The translations under genes were made by a program, and so were the position numbers. The notes under the pieces were generated by a model that had not been told where the DNA came from, did no database searches, and saw only the letters and a program-made list of their open reading frames with translations. Source: Ihuprevotella massiliensis (GTDB lineage Bacteria > Bacteroidota > Bacteroidia > Bacteroidales > Bacteroidaceae). Taken from it: DNA of 64,000 nt. Shown piece by piece: positions 29,492 through 38,043 of this stretch; within the stretch, counting starts at the first letter, position 1, and each line of letters opens with the position of its first letter. The stretch is from the NCBI GenBank assembly GCA_900095835.1, contig LT608321.1, forward strand, positions 1,671,501 to 1,735,500, written 5' to 3'.

Positions 29492-29523
29492 TAGAGGGCT
29501 AGTCTTTCTAGTTATTCTAGTTA
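29492..29523. repeat. CTAG nonamer array abutting miaB
   Basis: TTCTAGTTA occurs twice in tandem (29506-29514 and 29515-29523), preceded by degenerate TTCTAGAGG and GCTAGTCT. The last TTA is the complement of the miaB stop codon. The family also occurs at 36061, 46866 and 60508. Confidence 0.7.
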
Positions 29524-30972
29524 TGCTTGTTCGGGGCTTTCCACCACTTCGCCTTTGAGGGTCGCGCTCGAAGCAGCCAAGATGCGCACACGCACGGTCT
29601 GTCCAATGCGGTGATTGGCGCGAGGGATGATGACCACCTTGTTTTGTTCGGTGCGACCGAAGAGCTCCTCGCGACTGCGCTTGCTCACTCCCTCGAGGAG
29701 AATGTCCGCCTCACGTCCTACCCAAGCCTCGTTGGCTTTGAGCGAAAGCTCATTTTGAAGCTCAATCATCTCATTGAGACGGCGAATCTTGGTCTCTTCG
29801 GGGATGTCATCGTCGAGATTGCGGAAGGCATAAGTGCCTGGACGCTCAGAATATTTGAACATAAAGGAAGAGTCATAGCCCACTTCACGCATGAGCGAGA
29901 GGCTGAGTTGGTGGTCTTCCTCTGTTTCTCCACAATATCCGGCAAAGATGTCGGTGGAGATGGCACAGTCTTCGATGATGTCGTGGATGGCTTTCACGCG
30001 GTTCATGTACCACTCGCGGTTATATTTGCGATTCATCTTCTTCAAAATGACATCGCTACCACTTTGCACGGGAAGGTGGATGTGGCGACACACATTGGGC
30101 TCTTCGGCAATCACACGAAGTGTGGCATCGCTCATGTCTTTGGGGTGAGGAGTGGAGAAGCGGATGCGCATATCGGGCACCGCACGCGCCACAGTGCGCA
30201 AGAGTTCGGGGAAAAACACGTAGTCCTTATTGTAGTCCGCTTCAGCTTCCGTAGACTTTATGCCCTTTGTGGCAATGGCTTTGTCGCGCGTTTGTGCTTC
30301 AAATTCCTCCAGTTCGCTGTTGGGACGTTCGGTGTCGCCCGAAGCATCGCGCTTCGCTTTGTAGGAATTGACATTTTGTCCCAAAAGGGTCACTTCTTTG
30401 AAACCACGTTTTTGCAAGTCCAAGCATTCGTTGATGATACTTTGCACATTTCGGCTACGCTCGCGACCACGGGTGTAAGGCACGATGCAGAAGTGGCAGA
30501 AGTTGTTGCAACCACGGGTGATGCTCACAAAACCAGAAATCTTCGATCCGCAGAAGCGTTCGGGCATGATGTCACCATAAGTCTCTGTGAGCGAGAGATC
30601 AATGTTGATGGCTTTTTGTCCCACCTCGGCTTGCGCAATGAGGTCGGGCAAAGAGAGATAGGCATCGGGTCCTGCCACAATGTCGGCATGGTGCTTCTCG
30701 AGCAAATCGTCTTTCACACGCTCTGCCATGCAACCGAGAACTCCGAGGATGAGGCGGCGTCCCTTCTTGCGCAGAGCGTGGAGGGCTTGCAAACGGTGGA
30801 TAATCTTCTGCTCAGCATTATCGCGCACTGAGCAGGTGTTGAGAAACACAGCGTCAGCTTGGTCGATGTCTTCGCAGGGTTCGTAGCCTGCCATGCGCAT
30901 CACGCTAGCCACCACTTCAGAGTCAGCCACGTTCATCTGGCAGCCGTATGTTTCTATCAGGAGTTTCTTCAT
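29521..30972 (-). CDS. miaB: tRNA-2-methylthio-N6-dimethylallyladenosine synthase MiaB
   Basis: 483 residues. This radical-SAM methylthiotransferase adds the 2-methylthio group to i6A37 of tRNAs reading UNN codons. The UPF0004 domain binds one 4Fe-4S cluster through Cys11, Cys47 and Cys81. The radical-SAM motif is RGCNNFCHFC with Cys155, Cys159 and Cys162. A Glu/Ala/Lys-rich insertion lies at about 210-245, and a C-terminal TRAM domain ends the protein. The stop codon is formed by the last unit of a CTAG nonamer array. aroQ lies 139 bp upstream on the same strand. Confidence 0.96.
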   Translation of the reverse strand: MKKLLIETYGCQMNVADSEVVASVMRMAGYEPCEDIDQADAVFLNTCSVRDNAEQKIIHRLQALHALRKKGRRLILGVLGCMAERVKDDLLEKHHADIVAGPDAYLSLPDLIAQAEVGQKAINIDLSLTETYGDIMPERFCGSKISGFVSITRGCNNFCHFCIVPYTRGRERSRNVQSIINECLDLQKRGFKEVTLLGQNVNSYKAKRDASGDTERPNSELEEFEAQTRDKAIATKGIKSTEAEADYNKDYVFFPELLRTVARAVPDMRIRFSTPHPKDMSDATLRVIAEEPNVCRHIHLPVQSGSDVILKKMNRKYNREWYMNRVKAIHDIIEDCAISTDIFAGYCGETEEDHQLSLSLMREVGYDSSFMFKYSERPGTYAFRNLDDDIPEETKIRRLNEMIELQNELSLKANEAWVGREADILLEGVSKRSREELFGRTEQNKVVIIPRANHRIGQTVRVRILAASSATLKGEVVESPEQA

Positions 30973-31111
30973 GAGTTATGTCTATGTTGGAGAGATTGTG
31001 TTCAAAAAGGATGGAGAAAGATGCCCCACGAGGGGAAGATGTCGCTGTGCTTGGCGGCTGTTGTGGAGCGATATCGAAGAGGATGGGCGCAAACCGCTTT
31101 TGCTGCTGAGA

Positions 31112-31561
31112 TTATTTCCCAGCTTTCGAGCATTGCTGCACAAGGGCTTCCACGGCAAGGCGGTAGCTATCGGCACCAAACCCTGCAATGACGCCTTGGC
31201 ACACGGCACTGATGAGCGAAGTGTGGCGAAAAGCCTCGCGGGCATGCACATTGCTCAGATGCACTTCCACCACTGGCAGCGGAGCTATGCTACTGATGGC
31301 ATCGCGCAACGCCACAGAAGTGTGGGTGTAGGCACCAGCGTTAAGCACCACACCTGCCACCTCACCCTCGATCGCTGCTTGTTGGAGGGTATCGATGAGG
31401 GCACCTTCGTGGTTCGATTGGAAAGCGGCAATCTCCACGCTTCCAGCAAACTGCTGTTGCAGTCCACGGATGATGTCATCGAGCGTTTGCGCGCCATAGA
31501 TGGTGGGTTCTCTGCGACCGAGAAAATTGAGGTTCGGTCCGTTGACTACAAGTATTTTCAT
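31112..31561 (-). CDS. aroQ: Type II 3-dehydroquinate dehydratase
   Basis: 149 residues. It dehydrates 3-dehydroquinate in the shikimate pathway. The start MKILVVNGPNLNFLGRREP is diagnostic, with catalytic Tyr22 in TIYG. FQSNHEG follows, then NAGAYTHTSVALRDA, with His101 in EVHLSN. It normally forms a dodecamer in the cytoplasm. It has its own promoter at 31672-31702. Confidence 0.96.
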   Translation of the reverse strand: MKILVVNGPNLNFLGRREPTIYGAQTLDDIIRGLQQQFAGSVEIAAFQSNHEGALIDTLQQAAIEGEVAGVVLNAGAYTHTSVALRDAISSIAPLPVVEVHLSNVHAREAFRHTSLISAVCQGVIAGFGADSYRLAVEALVQQCSKAGK

Positions 31562-31671
31562 ACTACCATGCGTTTCTTCGCTCTCATCCCACGCACTTTC
31601 TACCTAGCGTGTGCCGGCACAAAAGCGCACCACAACGGAGCGATGTGGAGAAATTGTCGTATATTTGTCTG

Positions 31672-31702
31672 CAAAATTACGAAATCGCAGGTGATTCTCA
31701 AA
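31672..31702 (-). promoter_or_regulatory. aroQ promoter
   Basis: On the minus strand TTTG (31702-31699), a 19-nt spacer, then TAATTTTG (31679-31672). This is an exact Bacteroidota consensus, 111 nt before the start. Confidence 0.8.
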
Positions 31703-31735
31703 ACGCGCGCGATAAAACTTTTGATAATCAGCTTT

Positions 31736-32683
31736 ATGAACGACTCTTCGTCCGAACTTTCTAAACCCCAAGTTGCCGACACTTCGGCTTTGGTGGAGAA
31801 ATATCGCCTCTTCTTGTTGCTCGAGCAAGGACTTTCGGAAAACACACGCATGGCTTATCAGCGCGATGTGGAGCGTTTCTTGGAATTTCTTGCTGAGGTG
31901 AACACACCTGTCCTTGAAGTGCGCTTGCCCCTCCTGCACGAATACACCCAACATCTCTTTGCCTTGGGTGTCGCTGCGCGTTCCATGGCGCGGATGCTCA
32001 GTGGCGTGCGCTCCTTCTATCGTTTCCTCCAACTCGATGGCCACTTGGCGCAAGATCCCACGGAGTTGTTGGAGAGTCCGCGCATCCCCAAGCACTTGCC
32101 TGCTGTGCTCTCGCTCGAAGAAGTGGAAGCCATCCTCGGGGCTATCGACCAATCCAAGCCCGAAGGACAGCGCGATCACGCACTTTTGGAACTGCTCTAC
32201 AGTTGCGGACTCCGTGTGAGCGAGGTGTGCAATCTCAAACTCTCCGATCTCTTCCTCGACGAAGGCTTCATTCGCGTCACGGGCAAGGGCGACAAACAGC
32301 GCATTGTGCCCATTTCTCCACGTGCCATCCACGAACTCCACAACTGGTTTGATGCGCGTGCCAACATTGCCGTCAAACCTGAGGACGAAGACTTTGTGTT
32401 TGTTTCTTCTAGCCGCGGACGTCACCTTTCGCGCATCACGGTGTTTCACAACATCAAGCAATATGTCCAAGCAGCCAACATCGACAAAGTGGTTTCGCCC
32501 CACACCTTCCGCCATACCTTTGCCACGCATCTCCTCGAAGGGGGTGCTTCTCTGCGTGCCATCCAGGTGATGCTCGGACACGAAAACATTGGCACTACCG
32601 AGATTTACACGCACCTCGATAGCCGCTTCCTCCGTCAACAAGTGTTGGAGTATTTTCCACGCAATCGGAAGACAACAGAATAG
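31736..32683 (+). CDS. xerD: Site-specific tyrosine recombinase XerD
   Basis: 315 residues. It resolves chromosome dimers with XerC at dif. The N-terminal SAM-like DNA-binding domain spans about 15-105. The catalytic domain carries Arg160 (GLRVSE), Lys184 (GKGDKQR), His256/Arg259 (HTFRHTFATHLLE), His282 (LGHENIGTTEIYTH) and nucleophile Tyr291. The length and the HTFRHTFATH block favour XerD over a phage integrase. The frame is open far upstream, across the antisense of aroQ, but only the Met at 31736 gives a normal length. Confidence 0.92.
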   Translation: MNDSSSELSKPQVADTSALVEKYRLFLLLEQGLSENTRMAYQRDVERFLEFLAEVNTPVLEVRLPLLHEYTQHLFALGVAARSMARMLSGVRSFYRFLQLDGHLAQDPTELLESPRIPKHLPAVLSLEEVEAILGAIDQSKPEGQRDHALLELLYSCGLRVSEVCNLKLSDLFLDEGFIRVTGKGDKQRIVPISPRAIHELHNWFDARANIAVKPEDEDFVFVSSSRGRHLSRITVFHNIKQYVQAANIDKVVSPHTFRHTFATHLLEGGASLRAIQVMLGHENIGTTEIYTHLDSRFLRQQVLEYFPRNRKTTE

Positions 32684-32731
32684 GGTGTTTGCCCTTTATC
32701 AAATCCCCAAAAGAAGTATTGGAATATATAC

Positions 32732-32780
32732 ACCACAACGAGATGCTGCACTGGGCAACACCTCGTTGTGGTTTGTTTTT
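32732..32780 (+). terminator. Rho-independent terminator of xerD
   Basis: ACCACAACGAG (32732-32742) pairs perfectly with CTCGTTGTGGT (32762-32772), followed by TTGTTTTT. Confidence 0.9.
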
Positions 32781-32825
32781 AGGGGGAATATTGAAGCGCA
32801 GGGCTTTTTCCTTTTTTTGAGCTTT

Positions 32826-34481
32826 CTACCCAAACCAGAGCATGACGATGATTTGGGCAATGATGACGCGCAGGAACATTGCCAACGGATAGACAGCAGC
32901 ATAAGCCAAAGAGGCTTGGTCGCCTTCCACAGTGTCGTTCACATAACCTAGGGCGATGGGATTTGCCATGGCACCACAGAGCATGCCCGCAGTGGTGGCA
33001 AAGGATTTGCGACGATACACCACCGCTATCACGGCTACAATCGCCATGGGGAGAGCAGTGATCAGGGCTGCAAATCCAATCCCTTTGAGAGCGGCAGGCT
33101 GCATGACGGTGGCTAAGAAGTCACCTCCTGCGTCGAGACCCAGACAAGCCAGATACATCGAGAGTCCGAGCGAACGGAGCATCAAGTTGGCAGACTGCGT
33201 GGTGTAAGCCACCATGTGGAGGCGCGGTCCATAAGCTCCGATGATGATGCCCATGATGATGGGACCACCCGCAAGACCGAGGCTGATGGGATAGCTCAGT
33301 CCGAAGTGAATGGGCACACTACCGAGGAGAAGTCCTAGTACGATGCCGAGGAAGATGGTCACCATGTTAGGCTCTTCCAAGGATTTCACCTCGTTGCCCA
33401 AGAGTGCCACCACCTTTTCGATGCCTTCCTCGTTGCCCACCACTGTGACGCGGTCGCCCATGCGGAGCATAAGGTCGGGCGTGGCAAGAAGTTTGAGGTC
33501 GGTGCGTTTCACACGGCTCACGGTGACGCCATAAAGGAGGCGAAGATTGAGGTCGCGCAGCCGCTTACCATTGATGCTGGGACGTGTGATGAGCACATGT
33601 CGAGAGATGAGCTGTGCATCAATCGCGTTCCAGTCGATGTTGTCTTTGTTCCAATCCTGTTCTTCGTGTTCGCCAAAGAGTGTGGTGAGCACGTTCACTT
33701 GCGATTTGAGGGTGATGATGAGGAGTCGGTCGCCTTCTTCCAACACCGTTTGGGCATTAGGCAAAATCACTTTACCTTCTCTCCAGATGCGCGACACCAC
33801 AAACTTAGCGTGTCCCGAATGGTTCACCACTTGGTGGATGTCTTGTCCGAAGAGAGCTGGATTTCGCACGCAATAGGCTGTGATGTATGCCTCTTCGTCG
33901 TGGTCGGTGTCTTCGCCTTTGTCGTGGCGTTGCAACCATCCGCGCATGATCACCAAGACAATGATGACGCCCACCATGCCGATGGGGTAGGTGACGGCAC
34001 AACTCAAGGCGGCTACTGCCGAGGGTTGTCCCAACTGTTTGAGTGTTTGCTGTGCAGCACCGAGGGCAGGAGTGTTGGTGGTGGCACCACAAAGCACTCC
34101 CATGAGATCGGCAAAGGGCAGCCAGCCTGTCATAGCAATGACCACTGCCATGATAGTGCCGATGATGACGACTGCCAAGGAGAGGATGTTGAGCCACGTG
34201 CCTCCGTGTTTGAAGGTCGTCACGAATCCCGGTCCCACTTGTAGACCGAGGGTGTAGACAAACAAGATGAGTCCGAAGCTTTCGGCATACGACACCATCT
34301 GCGGGTCGAGCTTTAAGCCAAGAGCTCCTGCCAAGATGCCGGCAAAGAAGACGAAGGTGATGCCAAGACTAATGCCTCGAAATCGAAATTTAGCCATTGA
34401 CAATCCAAGTGCACATACCGCCGAAAGGATGATGACCGCTTGAATGGCAGAGGGTTCAGTGAGAAGTTTAACAATCCACAT
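32826..34481 (-). CDS. AspT/YidE-family transporter with two RCK_C domains
   Basis: 551 residues. Two blocks of about five transmembrane helices (about 10-170 and 385-550) flank a central cytoplasmic region. That region has two TrkA-C/RCK_C domains, with EGDRLLIITLK and MRMGDRVTVVGNEEGIEKV. GLQVGPGF and the duplicated Gly-rich helices fit the aspartate:alanine exchanger/YidE/YbjL family. The substrate is unknown in this clade. A frame start at 34562 is possible; MWIVKLLTEPSAIQ at 34481 matches the usual family N-terminus and is preferred. It is divergent from lrp. Confidence 0.85.
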   Translation of the reverse strand: MWIVKLLTEPSAIQAVIILSAVCALGLSMAKFRFRGISLGITFVFFAGILAGALGLKLDPQMVSYAESFGLILFVYTLGLQVGPGFVTTFKHGGTWLNILSLAVVIIGTIMAVVIAMTGWLPFADLMGVLCGATTNTPALGAAQQTLKQLGQPSAVAALSCAVTYPIGMVGVIIVLVIMRGWLQRHDKGEDTDHDEEAYITAYCVRNPALFGQDIHQVVNHSGHAKFVVSRIWREGKVILPNAQTVLEEGDRLLIITLKSQVNVLTTLFGEHEEQDWNKDNIDWNAIDAQLISRHVLITRPSINGKRLRDLNLRLLYGVTVSRVKRTDLKLLATPDLMLRMGDRVTVVGNEEGIEKVVALLGNEVKSLEEPNMVTIFLGIVLGLLLGSVPIHFGLSYPISLGLAGGPIIMGIIIGAYGPRLHMVAYTTQSANLMLRSLGLSMYLACLGLDAGGDFLATVMQPAALKGIGFAALITALPMAIVAVIAVVYRRKSFATTAGMLCGAMANPIALGYVNDTVEGDQASLAYAAVYPLAMFLRVIIAQIIVMLWFG

Positions 34482-34601
34482 AAACAAATCGATGCACCTG
34501 CCCAATGTGATGGGTGCAATAATTGAAAATAGAGGGGCTAAAATAAAATGCTTCGTAGACATTCACTTCCGATGGAATGGACACCTACTATGGAGTTTGG
34601 G

Positions 34602-34609
34602 CAAAGTTA
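34602..34609 (-). promoter_or_regulatory. Candidate -7 box for the YidE-type permease gene
   Basis: The minus strand reads TAACTTTG. A weak TTCG lies about 19 nt upstream. If real, the leader is about 115 nt with the chosen start, or 35 nt with the upstream ATG at 34562. Confidence 0.5.
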
Positions 34610-34755
34610 GGGAGAAAAACGAAAGGAACGAAAGAAAAGACAGACTTTTTTTGCAAATAAGCAAGACATAGAGTAGAGCCGATGTGACATTTCGCCATAG
34701 AATCCTCATTTCTGAGGAAAAAGACTAGACATTTATGAAAAAAGTGGCGAAACAC

Positions 34756-34788
34756 TTGGTCATTTGTCAAAAAGAATGAGTAATTTTG
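34756..34788 (+). promoter_or_regulatory. lrp promoter
   Basis: TTGG (34756-34759), a 21-nt spacer, then TAATTTTG (34781-34788), 76 bp before the start codon. Confidence 0.65.
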
Positions 34789-34864
34789 TCCGACATAATA
34801 TTAGCAATATCATACCATGGTCATGGAGCCATAGTGTGACGATTTATATTCAATTCATCCTTTC

Positions 34865-35395
34865 ATGAAAAAAGCAGATCTTCTAGACCGCAAAATTCTT
34901 AAAGTAATCTCTGTCGATGCTCGCCGTAGTTTCAAAGAAATTGCTGCCCAATGTGGTGTTTCACGAGCTGCCATCCACCAACGCGTGGTGCGTATGGTGC
35001 AACGTGGCATCATCGTGGGTAGCGGATATCAAGTGAATCCCAAGTTCTTGGGTTTTGGCACTTGCACCTACATCGGCATCAAGCTCGAACGTGGCTCCCT
35101 CTACAAGACCGCTGTGGCGAAGCTCAACGAAATTCCTGAAATCGTGGAGTGCCATTTCACCACTGGTCCTTACACCATGTTGGCAAAGCTCTATTCTCGT
35201 GACAATGAGCACCTCCGCGACTTGCTCAACAACAAGATTCAAGAGATTCCTGGGGTCACTTCTACCGAAACTATGATTTCTTTGGAACAAAGCATTCAAC
35301 GCACCATCCCCATCAGCACCGAACGCGAGTTTGAAGAGCCCGAAAAGGAAATTTATCCTCCCGTAGCTGACTTCGTGGATGAGGTAGATGACTAA
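34865..35395 (+). CDS. Lrp/AsnC family transcriptional regulator
   Basis: 176 residues. An N-terminal helix-turn-helix (LDRKILKVISVDARRSFKEI, then GVSRAAIHQRVVRM) is followed by an AsnC ligand-sensing RAM domain (GTCTYIGIKLERG, HFTTGPYTMLAKLYSRD). An acidic tail of about 25 residues is typical of the Bacteroidales orthologue. It probably senses an amino acid and controls amino-acid or peptide metabolism. The divergent permease gene is a plausible target, from position only. Confidence 0.9.
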   Translation: MKKADLLDRKILKVISVDARRSFKEIAAQCGVSRAAIHQRVVRMVQRGIIVGSGYQVNPKFLGFGTCTYIGIKLERGSLYKTAVAKLNEIPEIVECHFTTGPYTMLAKLYSRDNEHLRDLLNNKIQEIPGVTSTETMISLEQSIQRTIPISTEREFEEPEKEIYPPVADFVDEVDD

Positions 35396-35534
35396 TTGTC
35401 GCCCCCTTTCGATTCAACACATCAGTGAGATAGGAGAGAGGATATTATCTTCATCGCTTGCTCATTTTGGGCAATAGCACTCCATTCTCACTTCTTGATG
35501 GCTGAAAAGAAGTATTATTTATCACTATGAACAA

Positions 35535-35571
35535 AGGACGTAGCGCGGCATCACGCTGCGTCCTCTTTGCT
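35535..35571 (+). terminator. Hairpin between lrp and the DUF4491 gene
   Basis: AGGACG, with AGCG inside, pairs with CGCT and CGTCCT (35535-35564), followed by CTTTGCTTA. The T run is broken. Confidence 0.55.
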
Positions 35572-35650
35572 TATATGCAGAGTGGGTTATCTCATTGGTA
35601 ATCCTTCAGAAGCATTTATTACACATCTTATACTAAACTCTTATTTTCTC

Positions 35651-36007
35651 ATGGAAGCTATTTCTATTTTTGGCATCGACATCTATTGGCAAGGGGTGCT
35701 CTTAGGGCTTTGCACCTTCCTTATCATTGGCGTTTTTCATCCCATCGTCATCAAAGCGGAATACTACTTCGGCACTCGCCCTTGGTGGATATTCCTTCTC
35801 GTGGGCATCGTTTGCGGACTGGCGCCCTTCTTCATCAGCAGTCTCTTTTGGGGAGCACTTTCTGCCATCGTGGGCTTCTCTAGCCTTTGGGGTATCGGCG
35901 AACTCTTCGATCAGCGCAAGCGCGTCATCAAGGGCTGGTTTCCCATGAATCCCAAGCGCAAACACGAATATCCCGAAGACAGCATCCCCTACGGAGGAAA
36001 ACTCTAA
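35651..36007 (+). CDS. DUF4491 family membrane protein
   Basis: 118 residues with three hydrophobic helices and a C-terminal basic tail. The block GVLLGLCTFLIIGVFHPIVI, then KAEYYFGTRPWWIF and QRKRVIKGWFPMNPKRK, matches the DUF4491 family of Bacteroidota and Firmicutes. No function is known. The frame is open to 35567, but the Met at 35651 gives the family's normal start. Confidence 0.85.
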   Translation: MEAISIFGIDIYWQGVLLGLCTFLIIGVFHPIVIKAEYYFGTRPWWIFLLVGIVCGLAPFFISSLFWGALSAIVGFSSLWGIGELFDQRKRVIKGWFPMNPKRKHEYPEDSIPYGGKL

Positions 36008-36012
36008 ATATA

Positions 36013-36211
36013 TTTTAGACGTTAGAGATTAGACGTTAGACGTTAGAGGGCTGCGCAGTTGGACTAGAAGAACTAGAAAGACTAGAAGCTCTAGAAGAAC
36101 CGAGCCCCGCTTGTCGGGGCGAGCGAAAAAGGGTCTATGACCCTCTAACGTCTAATCTCTAACCTCTAATGTCTAACGCCTAACGTCTAACGTCTAATGT
36201 CTAACGTCTAC
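36013..36211. repeat. Composite intergenic element: heptads, CTAG nonamers, two hairpins, heptads
   Basis: In order: heptads as TAGACGT-type units (36013-36050); four CTAG nonamers such as GGACTAGAA (36061-36099); hairpin GCCCC-gcttgtc-GGGGC (36104-36120); hairpin GGGTC-tat-GACCC (36131-36143); and ten heptads as TCTAACG-type units (36144-36211). The left and right heptads are in inverted orientation. The right array runs into the next gene and provides its ATG at 36197. A sister copy lies at 60508-60634. Confidence 0.85.
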
Positions 36212-37978
36212 GATCTCGAAACCCTCTACGCCCAAGCCACGCAACAGCTTGCGCCTGAGCGTCCTCTCATTGCCATCACCGGCAATTTTGGAGACAAAGG
36301 TTGTGAATTAGCCGAAGGTTACTACCAGTCTATTCTCCGTGCTGGAGCCACTCCTTTGGTAGTCCCTCCCACTTCCGACCTCACAGCGATAGATGCCTTG
36401 TTGCATCGTGTAGACGGCATCTTGCTTTCGGGCGGTGCCGACCTCAACCCCTTGTGGGTGGGCGAAGAACCCCATTCTGCTTTAGGGGGCATCAATCCCG
36501 TGCGCGACGCCTTCGAGTTGTTGCTCATACGTCGTGCTGCCGACCACCAAATCCCGATGTTAGGCATCTGTCGTGGCATGCAAATGCTCGCTGCTGCTTT
36601 GGGTGGAAAGGTAGAGCAAGACATGGCATCCGCGCGTCCCGACGCGGCATTGCTCAAGCACAGCCAAAACGCTCCTCGTGCTGAGGCGACCCATCGCGTG
36701 CAATTACTGGAAGACTCCCTCTTGGGACAACTCCTTGGCAGAGAAATCTTCGTCAACAGCTTCCATCACCAAGCAGTGGCAGACACTGGCACACAATTCC
36801 GTGCCGTAGGTTTTGCCAGTGATGGCACCATCGAAGCCATGGAGAGCACCACCTTCAAGAGCTTCCTTGGTGTGCAGTGGCATCCTGAGTGCATGGACAA
36901 CGAAGACTCCGCACGGCTTTTCCGTCATTTCGTGCAACAATGTGCCAGCTATCACTGCGCACGCCAGTGGCACCACCACCACCTCTCTCTCGACTCCCAT
37001 TGCGACACCCCCATGTTTTTCGATCAAGACATAGACTTCAATCGTCGCGACCCAAAAATCCTTGTCGATGCCTTCAAAATGGCAGAAGGTGGCTTAGATG
37101 CTTCGATCATGGTGGCTTATCTCGCACAGAAAGAGCGCACCGCCGAAGCTCATCTGGCAGCCACTGCCAAAGCCGATGGCATCCTCGACCGTCTCACCGC
37201 CATGGTGGAGCATTGCCCCTCAGCGCGCATGGCATTCTCACCCGAAGAAGTGCGAGCCAACAAGGCAGCTGGCTATCGTAGCATCCTCCCAGGCATCGAA
37301 AATGGCTATGCTTTTGGCACAGATTTAGCCAACATCGCCCGCTATCGTCAGAGCGGTGTCGTCTATACCACCCTTTGCCACAATGGCAACAACGAGATTT
37401 GCGACTCAGCACGTCCCAATGCTCTCGACAAAGAGCGATTCCCTGCCACCAATGGTGCGGAACATGGTGGTCTCTCCGCTTTCGGTCGTGAAGTCGTGGC
37501 AGAGATGAACCGCGTGGGCATGATGGTAGACCTTTCCCACGCTGCTGAATCCACGTTTTACGATGCTTTGGCAGTGTCCAAAGTCCCCATCGTTTGCAGT
37601 CATTCCTCTTCCAAGGTGCTCTGCAATCATCCGCGCAATCTCACCGACGACCAACTCCGTGCGCTCGCTGCGACTGGTGGTGTGGCGCAATGCACCTTCT
37701 ATTGCGGCTTCCTCCGCACCGATGAGGAAAATGCCACCCTCGACGACGCTGTGGCACACATGCTCCACATGATCAAGGTGGCAGGCGTGGACCACATCGG
37801 CATCGGCACTGACTTCGATGGCGATGGTGGAGTCCCTGGTTTGGCATCGGCTTCCGAACTCATCAACCTCACTCGCCGTTTGCAGGCAGAAGGTTTCACT
37901 GACCACGATTTGGAAAAGTTGTGGGGTGGTAATTTCCTTCGCGTCATGGCGCAAGTGCAGGCTGCTGCACAAGCCTAA
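36197..37978 (+). CDS. Glutamine-amidotransferase-like (C26) / membrane dipeptidase (M19) fusion
   Basis: 593 residues with two enzymes. Residues 20-250 form a class I glutamine amidotransferase-like domain of the gamma-glutamyl-GABA hydrolase (PuuD) type: GGADLNP, nucleophile Cys125 in GICRGMQM, and His229/Glu231 in QWHPE. Residues 262-590 form an M19 dipeptidase: HCDTP with metal ligands His268 and Asp270, then MVDLSHA, VCSHSS and IGTDFDGDGG. The first can remove gamma-glutamyl groups and the second splits dipeptides, which suggests use of gamma-glutamyl peptides. No signal peptide is seen. The start codon and first codons (MSNVYD) lie inside a heptad repeat array; no other in-frame ATG lies before the first domain. 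Confidence 0.88.
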   Translation: MSNVYDLETLYAQATQQLAPERPLIAITGNFGDKGCELAEGYYQSILRAGATPLVVPPTSDLTAIDALLHRVDGILLSGGADLNPLWVGEEPHSALGGINPVRDAFELLLIRRAADHQIPMLGICRGMQMLAAALGGKVEQDMASARPDAALLKHSQNAPRAEATHRVQLLEDSLLGQLLGREIFVNSFHHQAVADTGTQFRAVGFASDGTIEAMESTTFKSFLGVQWHPECMDNEDSARLFRHFVQQCASYHCARQWHHHHLSLDSHCDTPMFFDQDIDFNRRDPKILVDAFKMAEGGLDASIMVAYLAQKERTAEAHLAATAKADGILDRLTAMVEHCPSARMAFSPEEVRANKAAGYRSILPGIENGYAFGTDLANIARYRQSGVVYTTLCHNGNNEICDSARPNALDKERFPATNGAEHGGLSAFGREVVAEMNRVGMMVDLSHAAESTFYDALAVSKVPIVCSHSSSKVLCNHPRNLTDDQLRALAATGGVAQCTFYCGFLRTDEENATLDDAVAHMLHMIKVAGVDHIGIGTDFDGDGGVPGLASASELINLTRRLQAEGFTDHDLEKLWGGNFLRVMAQVQAAAQA

Positions 37979-38043
37979 ACATGGGCTACCACCGGTCTGT
38001 TCTCCCTCTTCTCTTTGCGACTCTCTTACAATAGCTTCACGCA

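Larger units (their letters stand above)
29246..29494 (+). pseudogene. Remnant of a DinD-like (DNA-damage-inducible protein D) gene
   Basis: The frame reads DHFEDILEMVSIGSG, then LSRYACYLIVQNADPSKE and GQTYFAIQTR. This matches the conserved middle of DinD/BRO-N-type proteins (RYACYLIxQNGDP, QTYFAxQTR). The family is about 270 residues long; only about 70 remain. A stop lies just upstream, and the 3' end runs into a terminator. DinD is an SOS-induced RecA modulator in E. coli; this copy is surely inactive. Confidence 0.75.
29070..29520. other. Intergenic region with a decayed gene and a terminator
   Basis: It contains a short in-frame relic at 29129-29206 of unknown origin (protein fragment starting GELKRAILGTSEKML), the DinD remnant, a long terminator hairpin (29445-29491), and CTAG nonamers abutting the miaB stop codon. 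Confidence 0.6.

Noticed and set aside
30893-31735. Long N-terminal extension of xerD
   Set aside because: It runs antisense to aroQ and miaB and would give a 596-residue recombinase; the normal length starts at 31736.
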